A DNA stretch of 64,000 bases from Bacilli bacterium (GTDB taxonomy: Bacteria; Bacillota_I; Bacilli_A; RF39; UBA660). Each line of letters begins with the position of its first letter. Positions within the stretch are counted from its first letter, which is position 1. Below the pieces are notes generated by a model, which searched no databases, was not told the origin of the DNA, and saw nothing but the letters and a program-made list of their open reading frames with translations. A program made the position numbers and the translations under genes. Positions 25,554-33,643 of this stretch are shown here, in pieces. The DNA lies in assembly GCA_017473105.1 (NCBI GenBank), contig JAFUNE010000010.1:1-64000 (forward strand). Direction: 5' to 3'.

Positions 25554-26643
25554 TTAAATACCAAAGATCTTTTCCATCCTTAAATACTTGCTTTATAATT
25601 CCTCCCATTAGACATTGTTCACCTAAATAAACAACACAAGCCTGTCCAGGAGTAACTGCTTTACCGTCAGTATATTTAACTCTAATATGTTTTTCATCAA
25701 TGTATTCAATTTGTACTGGAACATCTTCACTTCTATATCTAAATTTAGCAGTCGCAAAAGTAGGTTTCTTTGATGAAATAAAATTCATATCTTCTATAAT
25801 AGCTTCATCACTTAATAAATATTTAGAGTCTTCACCATATGCTACATATAATATATTCTTTTCAGAATCTTTGCCGCAAACATAATGTCTTTTTTGATCT
25901 CCTGAAAGACCAACATTACGTCTTTGACCAATTGTATAATTCATAAGACCTTGATGCTCACCAACAACCTTACCAGTTTCAACATCGATAATATCGCCTT
26001 TTTTACCCTTTAAATAATTAGATACAAATTGTTGATAATGTCTCTCACCAATAAAACAAATACCCGTAGAATCTTTCTTTTTAGCAACAGGTAAATTGGC
26101 TTCAAGAGCAATTTGTCTAACTTCAGGTTTAGTTAAATGACCAATTGGGAATAAAACATCTTTTAGTTGTTCAGAAGAAACTTGTGATAAAAAATATGTT
26201 TGATCTTTATTATTATCAACGCCTCTTAAAAGTCTATTACCTTCAATACGAGCATAATGACCAGTAGCTATTTTATCAGCACCAAGTCTTTTAGCTTCTT
26301 CTTTAAATTTATCAAACTTAATATACTTATTACACATAATATCAGGATTTGGAGTTCTACCTTTTTTAAGTTCATCTAAGAAATAACCAAAAACATCATC
26401 CCAATATTCTTTTATGAAATCAACTCTATATAAAGGAATACATAACTCATCACATACATCTTTAGCATCTCTATAATCAAGTTCTTGTGGACATACTCCA
26501 TCAGTAACACCCTCTGGATCATTATTAATATTTGAATCCCAATTTTTCATAAAAAGACCAACAACTTCATAACCTTGTTTCTTTAATAAATAAGCCGCAA
26601 CAGCACTATCTACTCCACCGCTTATACCAACAACTACTTTCAT
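25549..26643 (-). CDS. mnmA: tRNA-specific 2-thiouridylase MnmA
   Basis: A 364-residue full-length enzyme that makes s2U34 in tRNA Lys, Glu and Gln. PP-loop SGGVDSA (8-14), the catalytic pair C104 (DIMCNKY) and C196 (STGICFIGE), and the C-terminal RNA-binding barrel with TPGQACVVY are all present. It takes sulfur from a cysteine desulfurase that is not in the window. A housekeeping gene set among the tagged families. SD is AAGGGAAGAG. Confidence 0.96.
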   Translation of the reverse strand: MKVVVGISGGVDSAVAAYLLKKQGYEVVGLFMKNWDSNINNDPEGVTDGVCPQELDYRDAKDVCDELCIPLYRVDFIKEYWDDVFGYFLDELKKGRTPNPDIMCNKYIKFDKFKEEAKRLGADKIATGHYARIEGNRLLRGVDNNKDQTYFLSQVSSEQLKDVLFPIGHLTKPEVRQIALEANLPVAKKKDSTGICFIGERHYQQFVSNYLKGKKGDIIDVETGKVVGEHQGLMNYTIGQRRNVGLSGDQKRHYVCGKDSEKNILYVAYGEDSKYLLSDEAIIEDMNFISSKKPTFATAKFRYRSEDVPVQIEYIDEKHIRVKYTDGKAVTPGQACVVYLGEQCLMGGIIKQVFKDGKDLWYLK

Positions 26644-26693
26644 AATACTCTTCCCTTCTTCGTGTAAATTATACTAAAAAAAGTAAGAAAAAT

Positions 26694-27272
26694 CTACATA
26701 ATTATATATTTTATTATATTTGATAATATATATACTTCAAAAACATTAATAAAAAGAAGAAATATAAATAAAATAATATATCTTAAAATATAATTTTTAT
26801 AAAATGATTTAAAATGAATGCTTTTATTATCTTTAATAACTTTAATTTCTTTAATAGAAATATTAAAACTATAATAACTAAGAATTAAATAAATAAAATT
26901 TTTAACTAATATACTAAATAAACATAAAATAAAGCCCAAAATTAAACCTTTTATATGAAAACACTCAATTATACTAATAATCACTAAACTATCAAAAATA
27001 CCCTTAAAAATAACTAAAAAAGGTATTAAAACAATACCAATAACCAATAAACCACAAATAAAAATAAAAAAAGAATTTTTAAAACTAAAACAAAAAGAAT
27101 TTAATATAGATTCCCCATATCTAATATCACCACTAAACAAATCAAAATAACTAATAATACTATCATTAACAATAGAAGTATCACATATAACAAAACTAAC
27201 TATTCCAAGAATTACCCCAATTATATAAACTAATACTAAAATTCTAAATATCTTACTATTTATTATATTCAT
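26694..27272 (-). CDS. SpoIIM-like (DUF95) membrane protein
   Basis: A 192-residue polytopic protein with about five hydrophobic helices. The order (helix, extracytoplasmic loop, F-x-x-S-(F)-KNSFFIFICGLLVIGIVLIPFLVIFKG) matches the SpoIIM family, whose founding member works in spore engulfment with SpoIID and SpoIIP. Paralogues occur in non-sporulating Firmicutes, so sporulation is not implied. No SD is seen before the ATG. Divergent from the 38-residue ORF at 27341. Confidence 0.8.
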   Translation of the reverse strand: MNIINSKIFRILVLVYIIGVILGIVSFVICDTSIVNDSIISYFDLFSGDIRYGESILNSFCFSFKNSFFIFICGLLVIGIVLIPFLVIFKGIFDSLVIISIIECFHIKGLILGFILCLFSILVKNFIYLILSYYSFNISIKEIKVIKDNKSIHFKSFYKNYILRYIILFIFLLFINVFEVYILSNIIKYIIM

Positions 27273-27340
27273 ATTTAATTATATTTAACTCTTTATTTTT
27301 TATTACATTTATATTATAATACTCTAAGAGGTAAAAAATT

Positions 27341-27457
27341 ATGGCAAAAAATAAAAGTAAAAAAGGAAGTGCTGGTAAAAAAGTAGTAGCTTGGCTATTA
27401 TTAATAGGAATGATATTAAGTTTATTCACATCAGCAATAGCAGTACTTGCTAGTTAA
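27341..27457 (+). CDS. 38-residue single-helix membrane protein, DUF4044-like
   Basis: ATG at 27341 behind AAGAGGT; stop at 27457; a strong terminator follows. Product: MAKNKSKKGSAGKK, then one hydrophobic helix to the end (about 15-38). The very basic Lys-rich start with one helix resembles DUF4044 small proteins of Firmicutes. TATAAT at 27315-27320 is a likely -10 box. One of only two plus-strand genes between 21 and 64 kb. Confidence 0.75.
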   Translation: MAKNKSKKGSAGKKVVAWLLLIGMILSLFTSAIAVLAS

Positions 27458-27458
27458 T

Positions 27459-27492
27459 AAAAAAGGATTGTTTAAGTAACAATCCTTTTTTT
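27459..27492. terminator. Bidirectional intrinsic terminator
   Basis: AAAAAAGGATTGTT-TAAGT-AACAATCCTTTTTT, a 14-bp perfect stem. Confidence 0.9.
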
Positions 27493-27497
27493 ATAAT

Positions 27498-28292
27498 TTA
27501 TTTTAATCTAAGTTTATGTCCTTCTTCTTTCTCCAATAATTCTAAATCTTCACTAATTAATCTAGACATTTGATCATACCCTGTAGGTGTTAACTTTCTA
27601 GATATTTTAGTATCTCCATATTTAATTTCATAGTTTGCTACATATTGCTTCTCACTATTTTCTTGATTTTTTGCTTTTGGTTCTGTATCTTTAACACTAA
27701 TATTTCTTAAATCCATATTATGTTTATCTTCTATACTATCATGTTGACTTAAAAAAGTATTTCTAATATTATCTTTAATTTGATTTACTGATAAATTACA
27801 TCTTTGAATATTCATATTTTTAAAAGTAATTTCACCAGTTTTAGAATCTAAATTAAATTCAACAAAATAATCATTTTCTTCATTAATTTCAGTATATTTT
27901 CCACTAAATGTAGATTCTAATTTATCAGATATTAATGGAACAAATATAGCAAAAAGACCATTTGGCATATCTAAATACATTTTCTTTTCTTCATCAGTCA
28001 TTTTTCTAAAACATACATGATTACATAATTCAGATAAATTATTTTCATCTACTGCTTTATATTTTCTATCTCTTCTTAAAGTATTTAATATATTAATTAC
28101 TGGTACAAAATTCCAAAAAAATTTATCCATTAATCTTGTTTGATTTTCCTTTGTAAACTCTTCAAATTTTTTAAGATCTAATGTATATCCATTATCAGCT
28201 ATTTTATTAAATAGGCTAAATAAATTTTTAAATTCAATTCCAATACTTAAACAAACTGTAACTATTTCAGTTAATATAACCCCTATTATCAT
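27498..28292 (-). CDS. Array family B membrane protein with KLRLK tail
   Basis: A 264-residue protein. N-terminal membrane segment (1-20), then FNKIADNGYTLDLKKFEEF, a second hydrophobic stretch (FFWNFVPVINILNTL), a KMTDEEKKMYLDMP motif near residues 95-110 and a soluble C-terminal half ending EEGHKLRLK. The block order matches the three B genes upstream. SD is ATAGGGGGAATT. Last gene before a terminator. Confidence 0.87.
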   Translation of the reverse strand: MIIGVILTEIVTVCLSIGIEFKNLFSLFNKIADNGYTLDLKKFEEFTKENQTRLMDKFFWNFVPVINILNTLRRDRKYKAVDENNLSELCNHVCFRKMTDEEKKMYLDMPNGLFAIFVPLISDKLESTFSGKYTEINEENDYFVEFNLDSKTGEITFKNMNIQRCNLSVNQIKDNIRNTFLSQHDSIEDKHNMDLRNISVKDTEPKAKNQENSEKQYVANYEIKYGDTKISRKLTPTGYDQMSRLISEDLELLEKEEGHKLRLK

Positions 28293-28320
28293 AATTCCCC
28301 CTATTTTAAATAAATTTTAT

Positions 28321-28680
28321 TTAACGAAGTTGTAGTTCTAATGAACTTGATTTTACTTCATCAGGAAAAATAAGTTCATCACTATATACTATTTCTTCTA
28401 TTTCATCATCCTTAAAGCCATCATAATAATGTCCACCACAATGCCATATTGTATTCCCTCTACACATAATATCCCATTCAGCACCGTATGTTTTTAAACC
28501 TAGAACAGCAACAGCTGCACATAAAGAGATTTGTTTTTCTTGAGCCATTATAGCCGCTCTTTCATATAAATTTCCTTTTTTAGGATTTATTTTTGCTTTA
28601 AATTCAACTAACTTGTCAATATTATCAATAACTACCCACCAAGCACCATTAACAAAGCAAAATTTCCATTTCTTTTCCAT
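28321..28680 (-). CDS. Unrecognised small protein with LELQLR tail
   Basis: A 119-residue soluble protein with a Trp/Cys-rich middle (AEWDIMCRGNTIWHCGGHYY, about 67-86). It ends SSSLELQLR, a variant of the array tail. It sits between two family B genes with GGAAGG as SD, 3 bp after its upstream neighbour. No family recognised. Confidence 0.8.
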   Translation of the reverse strand: MEKKWKFCFVNGAWWVVIDNIDKLVEFKAKINPKKGNLYERAAIMAQEKQISLCAAVAVLGLKTYGAEWDIMCRGNTIWHCGGHYYDGFKDDEIEEIVYSDELIFPDEVKSSSLELQLR

Positions 28681-28682
28681 TA

Positions 28683-29276
28683 TTAATTACCTTCCTTTTT
28701 TATCGTTAATGTTGGACCTTCTATTTCTTCTTTTAATTCTTTATACTCAAACATTTCTTCTCCATACAAATAACCATTTATTTTTAGTGAATCTCTTAAT
28801 TCTCTATATCTTTCTAATTTCGATAATGGTTTCTTTTCTAGAATAGTTTCTTCATTTGAACTAATTTCATATTTTTTAAGATTAGAATCCTGACTATCAA
28901 ATTTAAATCCTTCTATAAAAATACTTTTTGCATTTCTTCCTGTTGGATTAGCTAAATATTTACTAAATTCTTCATCAGTCATTTTTTTAACTAAATCTTT
29001 CTTACATAATTGTTCAAATAAAAGATCAAACTTTTCATTATAAAAATTTAACTTAAATAATGAATATCCAATGTTTAGAAAAGGAAGATATTTAAATATT
29101 ATATCAAGATTTATAGTAATAACCCCTTCTTCTTTTCTATTAGATTCTTCTCTGTATTTTTCTAAATTTAATTTATATCCCTTATCAGCAATGTATTTAT
29201 AAATATTAAATTCTCCCTTTATATCTATAAAAGTACATACTATCATTGATATAAACCAAGTATCTATAAAATTCAT
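28683..29276 (-). CDS. Array family B membrane protein
   Basis: A 197-residue protein: membrane segment (about 1-16), IYKYIADKGYKLNLEKY, second hydrophobic block IFKYLPFLNIGYSLF, KMTDEEFSKYLANPTG (about 97-112), then YRELRDSLK and a near-terminal GPTLTIKK followed by EGN. The GPxL block matches the GPVLKRK ends of families D and H. SD is GAGGGGGTAC. Confidence 0.87.
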   Translation of the reverse strand: MNFIDTWFISMIVCTFIDIKGEFNIYKYIADKGYKLNLEKYREESNRKEEGVITINLDIIFKYLPFLNIGYSLFKLNFYNEKFDLLFEQLCKKDLVKKMTDEEFSKYLANPTGRNAKSIFIEGFKFDSQDSNLKKYEISSNEETILEKKPLSKLERYRELRDSLKINGYLYGEEMFEYKELKEEIEGPTLTIKKEGN

Positions 29277-29315
29277 TGTACCCCCTCATATCGGCTATAT
29301 ATTATAGCATAAAAA

Positions 29316-30011
29316 TCACTTTAGAACAAGTGTTTGCTCATCATCTGATCTTATATTTAAAACTTCATCTCTATGCGCTAGTAAGATTTCCTTTTTTAAA
29401 GTTGTACTAGATTTCTTTTCTAAAACAACTTTCTTTTTATATAAACACTTAAATATTTTATTTAATTCCTTAATTTGTTCTTCTTCAGTTAAAGAAGCTA
29501 TCTCTCCGGATACAGAAGTAATAACAATTCTATCTTCTTCTTTTCTAAAATTAATATCGTTAAATGTTCCATCATTATTATCTTGTCTATAATTACCATT
29601 TGTGATTTTAATAAACCCACTTGGTTTCATATCATTTCTTTTTTCTTCAATAATTTCTTTATCAAATGAAATATTAAAAGCATTTATTGATTTAGGATTT
29701 TCTAAATACTTTTCAAATTCTTCATCTTCCATTTTAATAAATAAATCCATATGGGTAAGATTATGATATATCTCAGATTTAAATTTATTATATTTTTTTA
29801 ATCTACTTAAACTATATATAAAATTAAAACCTGGAATAAGAAGTAAACAATAAGTCCTAAAACTATCTTTCTTATCAATATATTTCTCTACTTTACTTAA
29901 ATCAACTTTATAACCAAAATTAGCAATTTCTTTAAAAATATCTAATTCATTTGCAGTTTCAATACCTAAACTTACAATAATTGAAATAATCATAAAAATA
30001 ATAATTTCCAT
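29316..30011 (-). CDS. Array family B membrane protein with TLVLK tail
   Basis: A 231-residue protein from the ATG at 30011; a GTG 9 nt upstream is embedded in the SD TAGGTGA. Membrane segment 1-18, IFKEIANFGYKVDLSKVE, hydrophobic LLLIPGFNFIYSL, KMEDEEFEKYLENPKS, and a C-terminal part with a beta-rich middle ending DEQTLVLK. Same block order as the two other full B members. Confidence 0.85.
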   Translation of the reverse strand: MEIIIFMIISIIVSLGIETANELDIFKEIANFGYKVDLSKVEKYIDKKDSFRTYCLLLIPGFNFIYSLSRLKKYNKFKSEIYHNLTHMDLFIKMEDEEFEKYLENPKSINAFNISFDKEIIEEKRNDMKPSGFIKITNGNYRQDNNDGTFNDINFRKEEDRIVITSVSGEIASLTEEEQIKELNKIFKCLYKKKVVLEKKSSTTLKKEILLAHRDEVLNIRSDDEQTLVLK

Positions 30012-30030
30012 AAAATTCACCTATATAATA

Positions 30031-30816
30031 TTATTCAAGTCTTAATGATTTATTATTATCATCTCTATATGGATCGTCAAATATTTCTCTATCTCTTGAA
30101 ACTTGATTTCTTAATTTTTCATATTTTTCTTTAACAGATATTGATTCTTTTTCTTTTTCCTTATTCTTAGCTTCATCATCATGTTCTAGGTTTATAACAA
30201 TACTCTTTTTCCCATCTAAACTTTTAGCAAATTCTTCAACATTACCATAAATGCCTTCAATTTTCTTGAAAAAATCACTCATGATAGCACATAATAATTC
30301 TTTTTGTTTTTCTTCACTATATCTAGAATAAAAACCTTCAGTTTTAACAATTCTTAAATCTCCATTTTCAAAAATACAATAAAATTCAGTGGTAGTATTT
30401 CCATCATTTATTGTAAATTTAAACGATTTTTTTAAGTATTCTTCATATTTTCTACTTACTTGAATAAAATTCATTAAAGTAGGATTCTTTTGATATTCAG
30501 TTTTTTCAAAATCTTCCATCTCTTCAATAGCACCAAGACTCTTTAAATACATAAATATCATATCTTTATTATTTTCATATTTTTTAACAAAATTTAAAGC
30601 AAAAAATAAATTATAAATTGGAATGAACATAGATAAAAGACTTAATCTTGAAGCATTATTAACTTCATTTGGCATATTATTATTAATATTATCTACATCT
30701 TTAGTATTAATTTTATATCCCTCATCTGCAAATTCTTTTATCATTTTAAACACTTGATTAAATACAGTATAAACACTAACTATAGTGCTAGCACTCCATA
30801 TCATTAAAAAATTCAT
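30031..30816 (-). CDS. Array family B membrane protein with KSLRLE tail
   Basis: A 261-residue protein: hydrophobic N-terminus, MIKEFADEGYKINTKDVDN, second hydrophobic block (SMFIPIYNLFFALNF), a diverged EMEDFEKTEYQKNPT block, a beta-rich domain with a Glu-Lys stretch, then YEKLRNQVSRD and the end NNKSLRLE. The closing Glu replaces the usual Lys or Arg. SD is AGGAGGG. Confidence 0.85.
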   Translation of the reverse strand: MNFLMIWSASTIVSVYTVFNQVFKMIKEFADEGYKINTKDVDNINNNMPNEVNNASRLSLLSMFIPIYNLFFALNFVKKYENNKDMIFMYLKSLGAIEEMEDFEKTEYQKNPTLMNFIQVSRKYEEYLKKSFKFTINDGNTTTEFYCIFENGDLRIVKTEGFYSRYSEEKQKELLCAIMSDFFKKIEGIYGNVEEFAKSLDGKKSIVINLEHDDEAKNKEKEKESISVKEKYEKLRNQVSRDREIFDDPYRDDNNKSLRLE

Positions 30817-30826
30817 AAAAACCCTC

Positions 30827-31765
30827 CTATTTTAAACTTAAACTTTTTTGATATTCTATTTCTTCTCTATCAATTGAATATTCACTCATAACCTTAGTTT
30901 CATACTGATCACGAATATTTTCAAGTTCTATAATCCTATTAACAAGACCTTCATATAAATCACTATAAGACACATCATCAGAGTCAATACTATCTAATAT
31001 TTTACAAAGTTTACCAAGTATAGTATTTAAATCATTAATAATTTTATTTAGTTCAACAGTATTATTGATTGCATTATATACCATATCAACTTTAGCCTTT
31101 TCTTCAATAATTTTTCCATAAATAATATCTTTACTTATCTCACTAGGTAAACTATCTTTATCAAATAATAAATTACTAACAATAATCTCTCTATCATTTT
31201 TATAAAATCCATCTTCAGAAACCTTTAATTTTAAAATATAATCTCCACTATTACTTTTATATATAATTCTATCACCATATTCAGGTACAAATTCTATATC
31301 AGCAACATAATTAATACTTTCATTATCATTAAAATTCTTATACATTCCATGTCTTAAAGATTTTAAATTATTTATTAAATCTAATGTTATTTTAGAAACA
31401 CCTAGTTCTTTAATTCTTAATAATAAATCTAATATATCATTTAAGTTTTCTTTATTATGTCTTATATAATGATAAAATAATCTAAAATTATCATTAAAAT
31501 AACCAAAACAATCATAAATACCTAGAAAAAAATCAGCTATACCACATTCTTTATGAATAAAATCTAGAGTATCTTTATATTTATTATAAAAAAGTTTTGC
31601 ATGAAAATCATCAGAAGTACCGCATGCAACTCTTTCTAAATAAAAGGCCATTTCATCATCATAATAGTCAAATAAATCAAGAACATCTTTGCACATAGAA
31701 TCAAAATTATTAAATATTTTACAAAAAGTAATTAAATGATCTAATTGAATAGACGCTATTTTCAT
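30827..31765 (-). CDS. Unrecognised soluble helical protein with SLSLK tail
   Basis: A 312-residue protein, mostly helical, with no membrane segment. A central strand-rich part (about 150-200) is flanked by helical bundles. It ends YQKSLSLK. It starts the B-family unit with SD TTGGGGGTG, and TATAAT lies about 15 nt upstream of it. Function unknown. Confidence 0.82.
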   Translation of the reverse strand: MKIASIQLDHLITFCKIFNNFDSMCKDVLDLFDYYDDEMAFYLERVACGTSDDFHAKLFYNKYKDTLDFIHKECGIADFFLGIYDCFGYFNDNFRLFYHYIRHNKENLNDILDLLLRIKELGVSKITLDLINNLKSLRHGMYKNFNDNESINYVADIEFVPEYGDRIIYKSNSGDYILKLKVSEDGFYKNDREIIVSNLLFDKDSLPSEISKDIIYGKIIEEKAKVDMVYNAINNTVELNKIINDLNTILGKLCKILDSIDSDDVSYSDLYEGLVNRIIELENIRDQYETKVMSEYSIDREEIEYQKSLSLK

Positions 31766-31800
31766 TTTACACCCCCAAAAATTGTCTTATATTATAACAA

Positions 31801-31828
31801 AAAAAATACTACTTTAAAAGTAGTTTTT
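31801..31828 (-). terminator. Intrinsic terminator of the Nudix unit
   Basis: AAACTACT-TTTAAA-AGTAGTATT hairpin with a T run on the minus strand, after the stop at 31827. Confidence 0.65.
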
Positions 31829-32231
31829 ATCTAATTAATTTCTTTTCTTTACAATATGGTATAACAACATGATTTAAAGTGTTTGAAAGCATAATATCAT
31901 TAATTGATGTATCATACCATAAATAACTAGTAATCTCATCAGAAGTAGTGATTTTCCCCTCTATTACTCCATTATATTTAAATAAATAATAATGAATAGG
32001 AGTAATATTATCACTAGATGCAATTTCATCAAATTCAAGTATTTGTTCAAATGCATTCACATCAATTATAGCTTTATCACCCAATTCTTCATGAGCTTCT
32101 CTAATCATCGCTTCAATAGGAGTTTCACCATTTTCAATTTTACCAGCAACAAGCTGATAAATAGTGCTTTTACGAGATAAATTAAGTAGTAATTTCTCAT
32201 TTTCAATAAATAAAGTACCAACAACTCTCAT
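31827..32231 (-). CDS. Nudix hydrolase
   Basis: A 134-residue enzyme from the ATG at 32231 (AAGGAG SD); the longest ORF starts two codons earlier at a GTG. The Nudix box spans 30-52 (G-K-I-E-N-G-E-T..REAHEELGD) and fits G-x5-E-x7-R-E-U-x-E-E-x-G-U. It cleaves a nucleoside diphosphate linked to some X; substrate unknown. It follows the 32234 gene by a stop-start junction. Confidence 0.9.
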   Translation of the reverse strand: MRVVGTLFIENEKLLLNLSRKSTIYQLVAGKIENGETPIEAMIREAHEELGDKAIIDVNAFEQILEFDEIASSDNITPIHYYLFKYNGVIEGKITTSDEITSYLWYDTSINDIMLSNTLNHVVIPYCKEKKLIR

Positions 32232-32233
32232 AC

Positions 32234-32446
32234 TCACTCCTTATAATTATTTGTTTTATATAATTCAAACACTAATTTGCCTAGTAATTTTTTATCATCA
32301 ACAATAACTATTTCATCATTCTTATATTCACATATTATATATGTTTTATAATCATCATGACTTACATAATATAAATATTCTTTATTATTAAAAATAATAT
32401 TTTTTATTAAATTATATTCTTTTCCTTCAAAAATAAATATCTTCAT
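32234..32446 (-). CDS. Unrecognised small protein upstream of the Nudix gene
   Basis: A 70-residue protein from the ATG at 32446 behind GAGGTG. It is beta-rich (MKIFIFEGKEYNLIKNIIF, then YLYYVSHDDYK), similar in style to DUF1292-like small proteins but not assignable. The gene ends at the SD of the Nudix gene, so the two are translationally coupled. Confidence 0.7.
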   Translation of the reverse strand: MKIFIFEGKEYNLIKNIIFNNKEYLYYVSHDDYKTYIICEYKNDEIVIVDDKKLLGKLVFELYKTNNYKE

Positions 32447-32509
32447 ATACACCTCAAAGTAATAAGTTTTTATTTATAATACAAAAAACGCAAGAAAAAA
32501 ACAAGTAAC

Positions 32510-32547
32510 AAAAACAAAAAAATCTCAGTAAAATCTTACTGAGATTG
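32510..32547 (-). terminator. Intrinsic terminator of tRNA-Lys
   Basis: AATCTCAGTAA-AATC-TTACTGAGATT hairpin, followed on the minus strand by TTTTTTTGTTTTT. Confidence 0.85.
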
Positions 32548-32558
32548 AAATACATAAA

Positions 32559-32634
32559 TGGTGCTCCGATAGGGATTCGAACCCTAGACCCACCGATTAA
32601 GAGTCGGTTGCTCTACCAGCTGAGCTATCAGAGC
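32559..32634 (-). tRNA. tRNA-Lys (anticodon CTT)
   Basis: A 76-nt cloverleaf including the encoded CCA at 32559-32561. Acceptor GCTCTGA / TCGGAGC with discriminator A; D arm GCTCAGCTGGTAGAGC; anticodon stem ACCGA / TCGGT with loop CTCTTAA (anticodon CTT); T arm with GGTTCGAATCC. It reads AAG codons, rare in these AT-rich genes. A hairpin with the leader is possible at the 5' end (32631-32650). Confidence 0.95.
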
Positions 32635-32732
32635 AAATTTCGATTTGCTCATTAAGTATAGCATAAAAAATATAAAAAATAAATACCTAAAATCATATTT
32701 TTTTAAAGAAATTGAAAGAAAATAAAGAAAAA

Positions 32733-32763
32733 AACAAAAAGATTAGTTTTTTTAACTAATCTC
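32733..32763 (-). terminator. Intrinsic terminator of the 32775 gene
   Basis: AGATTAGTT / AACTAATCT stem with a T-rich run on the minus strand. Confidence 0.75.
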
Positions 32764-32774
32764 AAATAAAAAAA

Positions 32775-33533
32775 TTATATTTTTCTTCCATTCTGATCAG
32801 CGTAACTTAAATTACTATTATTTGGTTTATTACGCATAACATAATGATCATAATAAAATGAATCATTTCTTGCTAAATCAGGATATTGATTTTGAACTAA
32901 ACCACGATTACGCAAAATATATTTACGAACAAAATCAAAAGTAAGTATATCATTTGAATAAATATTATCAATTAAACTTTCAAAAAAACTTTTGTTTTCT
33001 AAGTATTTTCTTTTATAAATCTCTTTTATACTTTGCTTCATGGATTTTCTTTTAATATATGTAGGCAATTCCATAGTAACTTCTTTTACAAGTAAATTAA
33101 ATTGCACATTAATTTCAGGAGTAAACTTTTTAGAAAATCTAGTTAAAAAATGTAAGGGTTCTATTGGAAATGATACTCTAATATTATATTTACTCATCAT
33201 AATCTCATCAATTATAATAGCAATCATATAACTTGATACATTTTGAAAAGTAGCAGGGTCATTTTTATTAATAAATCTGTATTCTCTAATTTCATCAAAA
33301 TCATTTTTTGTGATTTCTATAACTTCACCACTAGAATATTTATAATAAATATCATTTATTTCAAAATAAAAGTCATCTCTAAATTTATATAAAGGGAAAT
33401 TACCAATTTTACCAGACATAGGTAAATAACCATCACTTCCTACTATTAAGTCAACATTTCTATATACAGATGCAGTTTCTAAATCAATAATCCAATTTTC
33501 TCCATTTAAAGTTACATTTTTTTTACTTTCCAT
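32775..33533 (-). CDS. Unrecognised soluble protein
   Basis: A 252-residue protein with SD TTAGGAG. The N-terminal 90 residues look beta-rich, the rest helical, ending in a polar Asn-rich stretch (SNLSYADQNGRKI). No LxLK-type tail and no recognised motif. Isolated between two terminators. Confidence 0.8.
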   Translation of the reverse strand: MESKKNVTLNGENWIIDLETASVYRNVDLIVGSDGYLPMSGKIGNFPLYKFRDDFYFEINDIYYKYSSGEVIEITKNDFDEIREYRFINKNDPATFQNVSSYMIAIIIDEIMMSKYNIRVSFPIEPLHFLTRFSKKFTPEINVQFNLLVKEVTMELPTYIKRKSMKQSIKEIYKRKYLENKSFFESLIDNIYSNDILTFDFVRKYILRNRGLVQNQYPDLARNDSFYYDHYVMRNKPNNSNLSYADQNGRKI

Positions 33534-33609
33534 AAAATCATTCTCCTAACATATTTATTATAACATAATATTTATATTATTAGTTATATTTTATTTTTTA
33601 TATCCAAAA

Positions 33610-33643
33610 ACAAAAAGATTAGAAGATACATTCTAATCTTTTA
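33610..33643 (-). terminator. Intrinsic terminator of the methyltransferase-like gene
   Basis: AAAAGATTAGAA-GATACA-TTCTAATCTTTT, overlapping the stop codon at 33641. Confidence 0.8.

Noticed and set aside
26694..27272. Evidence that the organism sporulates
   Set aside because: SpoIIM-like proteins occur in non-sporulating Firmicutes and no other sporulation gene is present.
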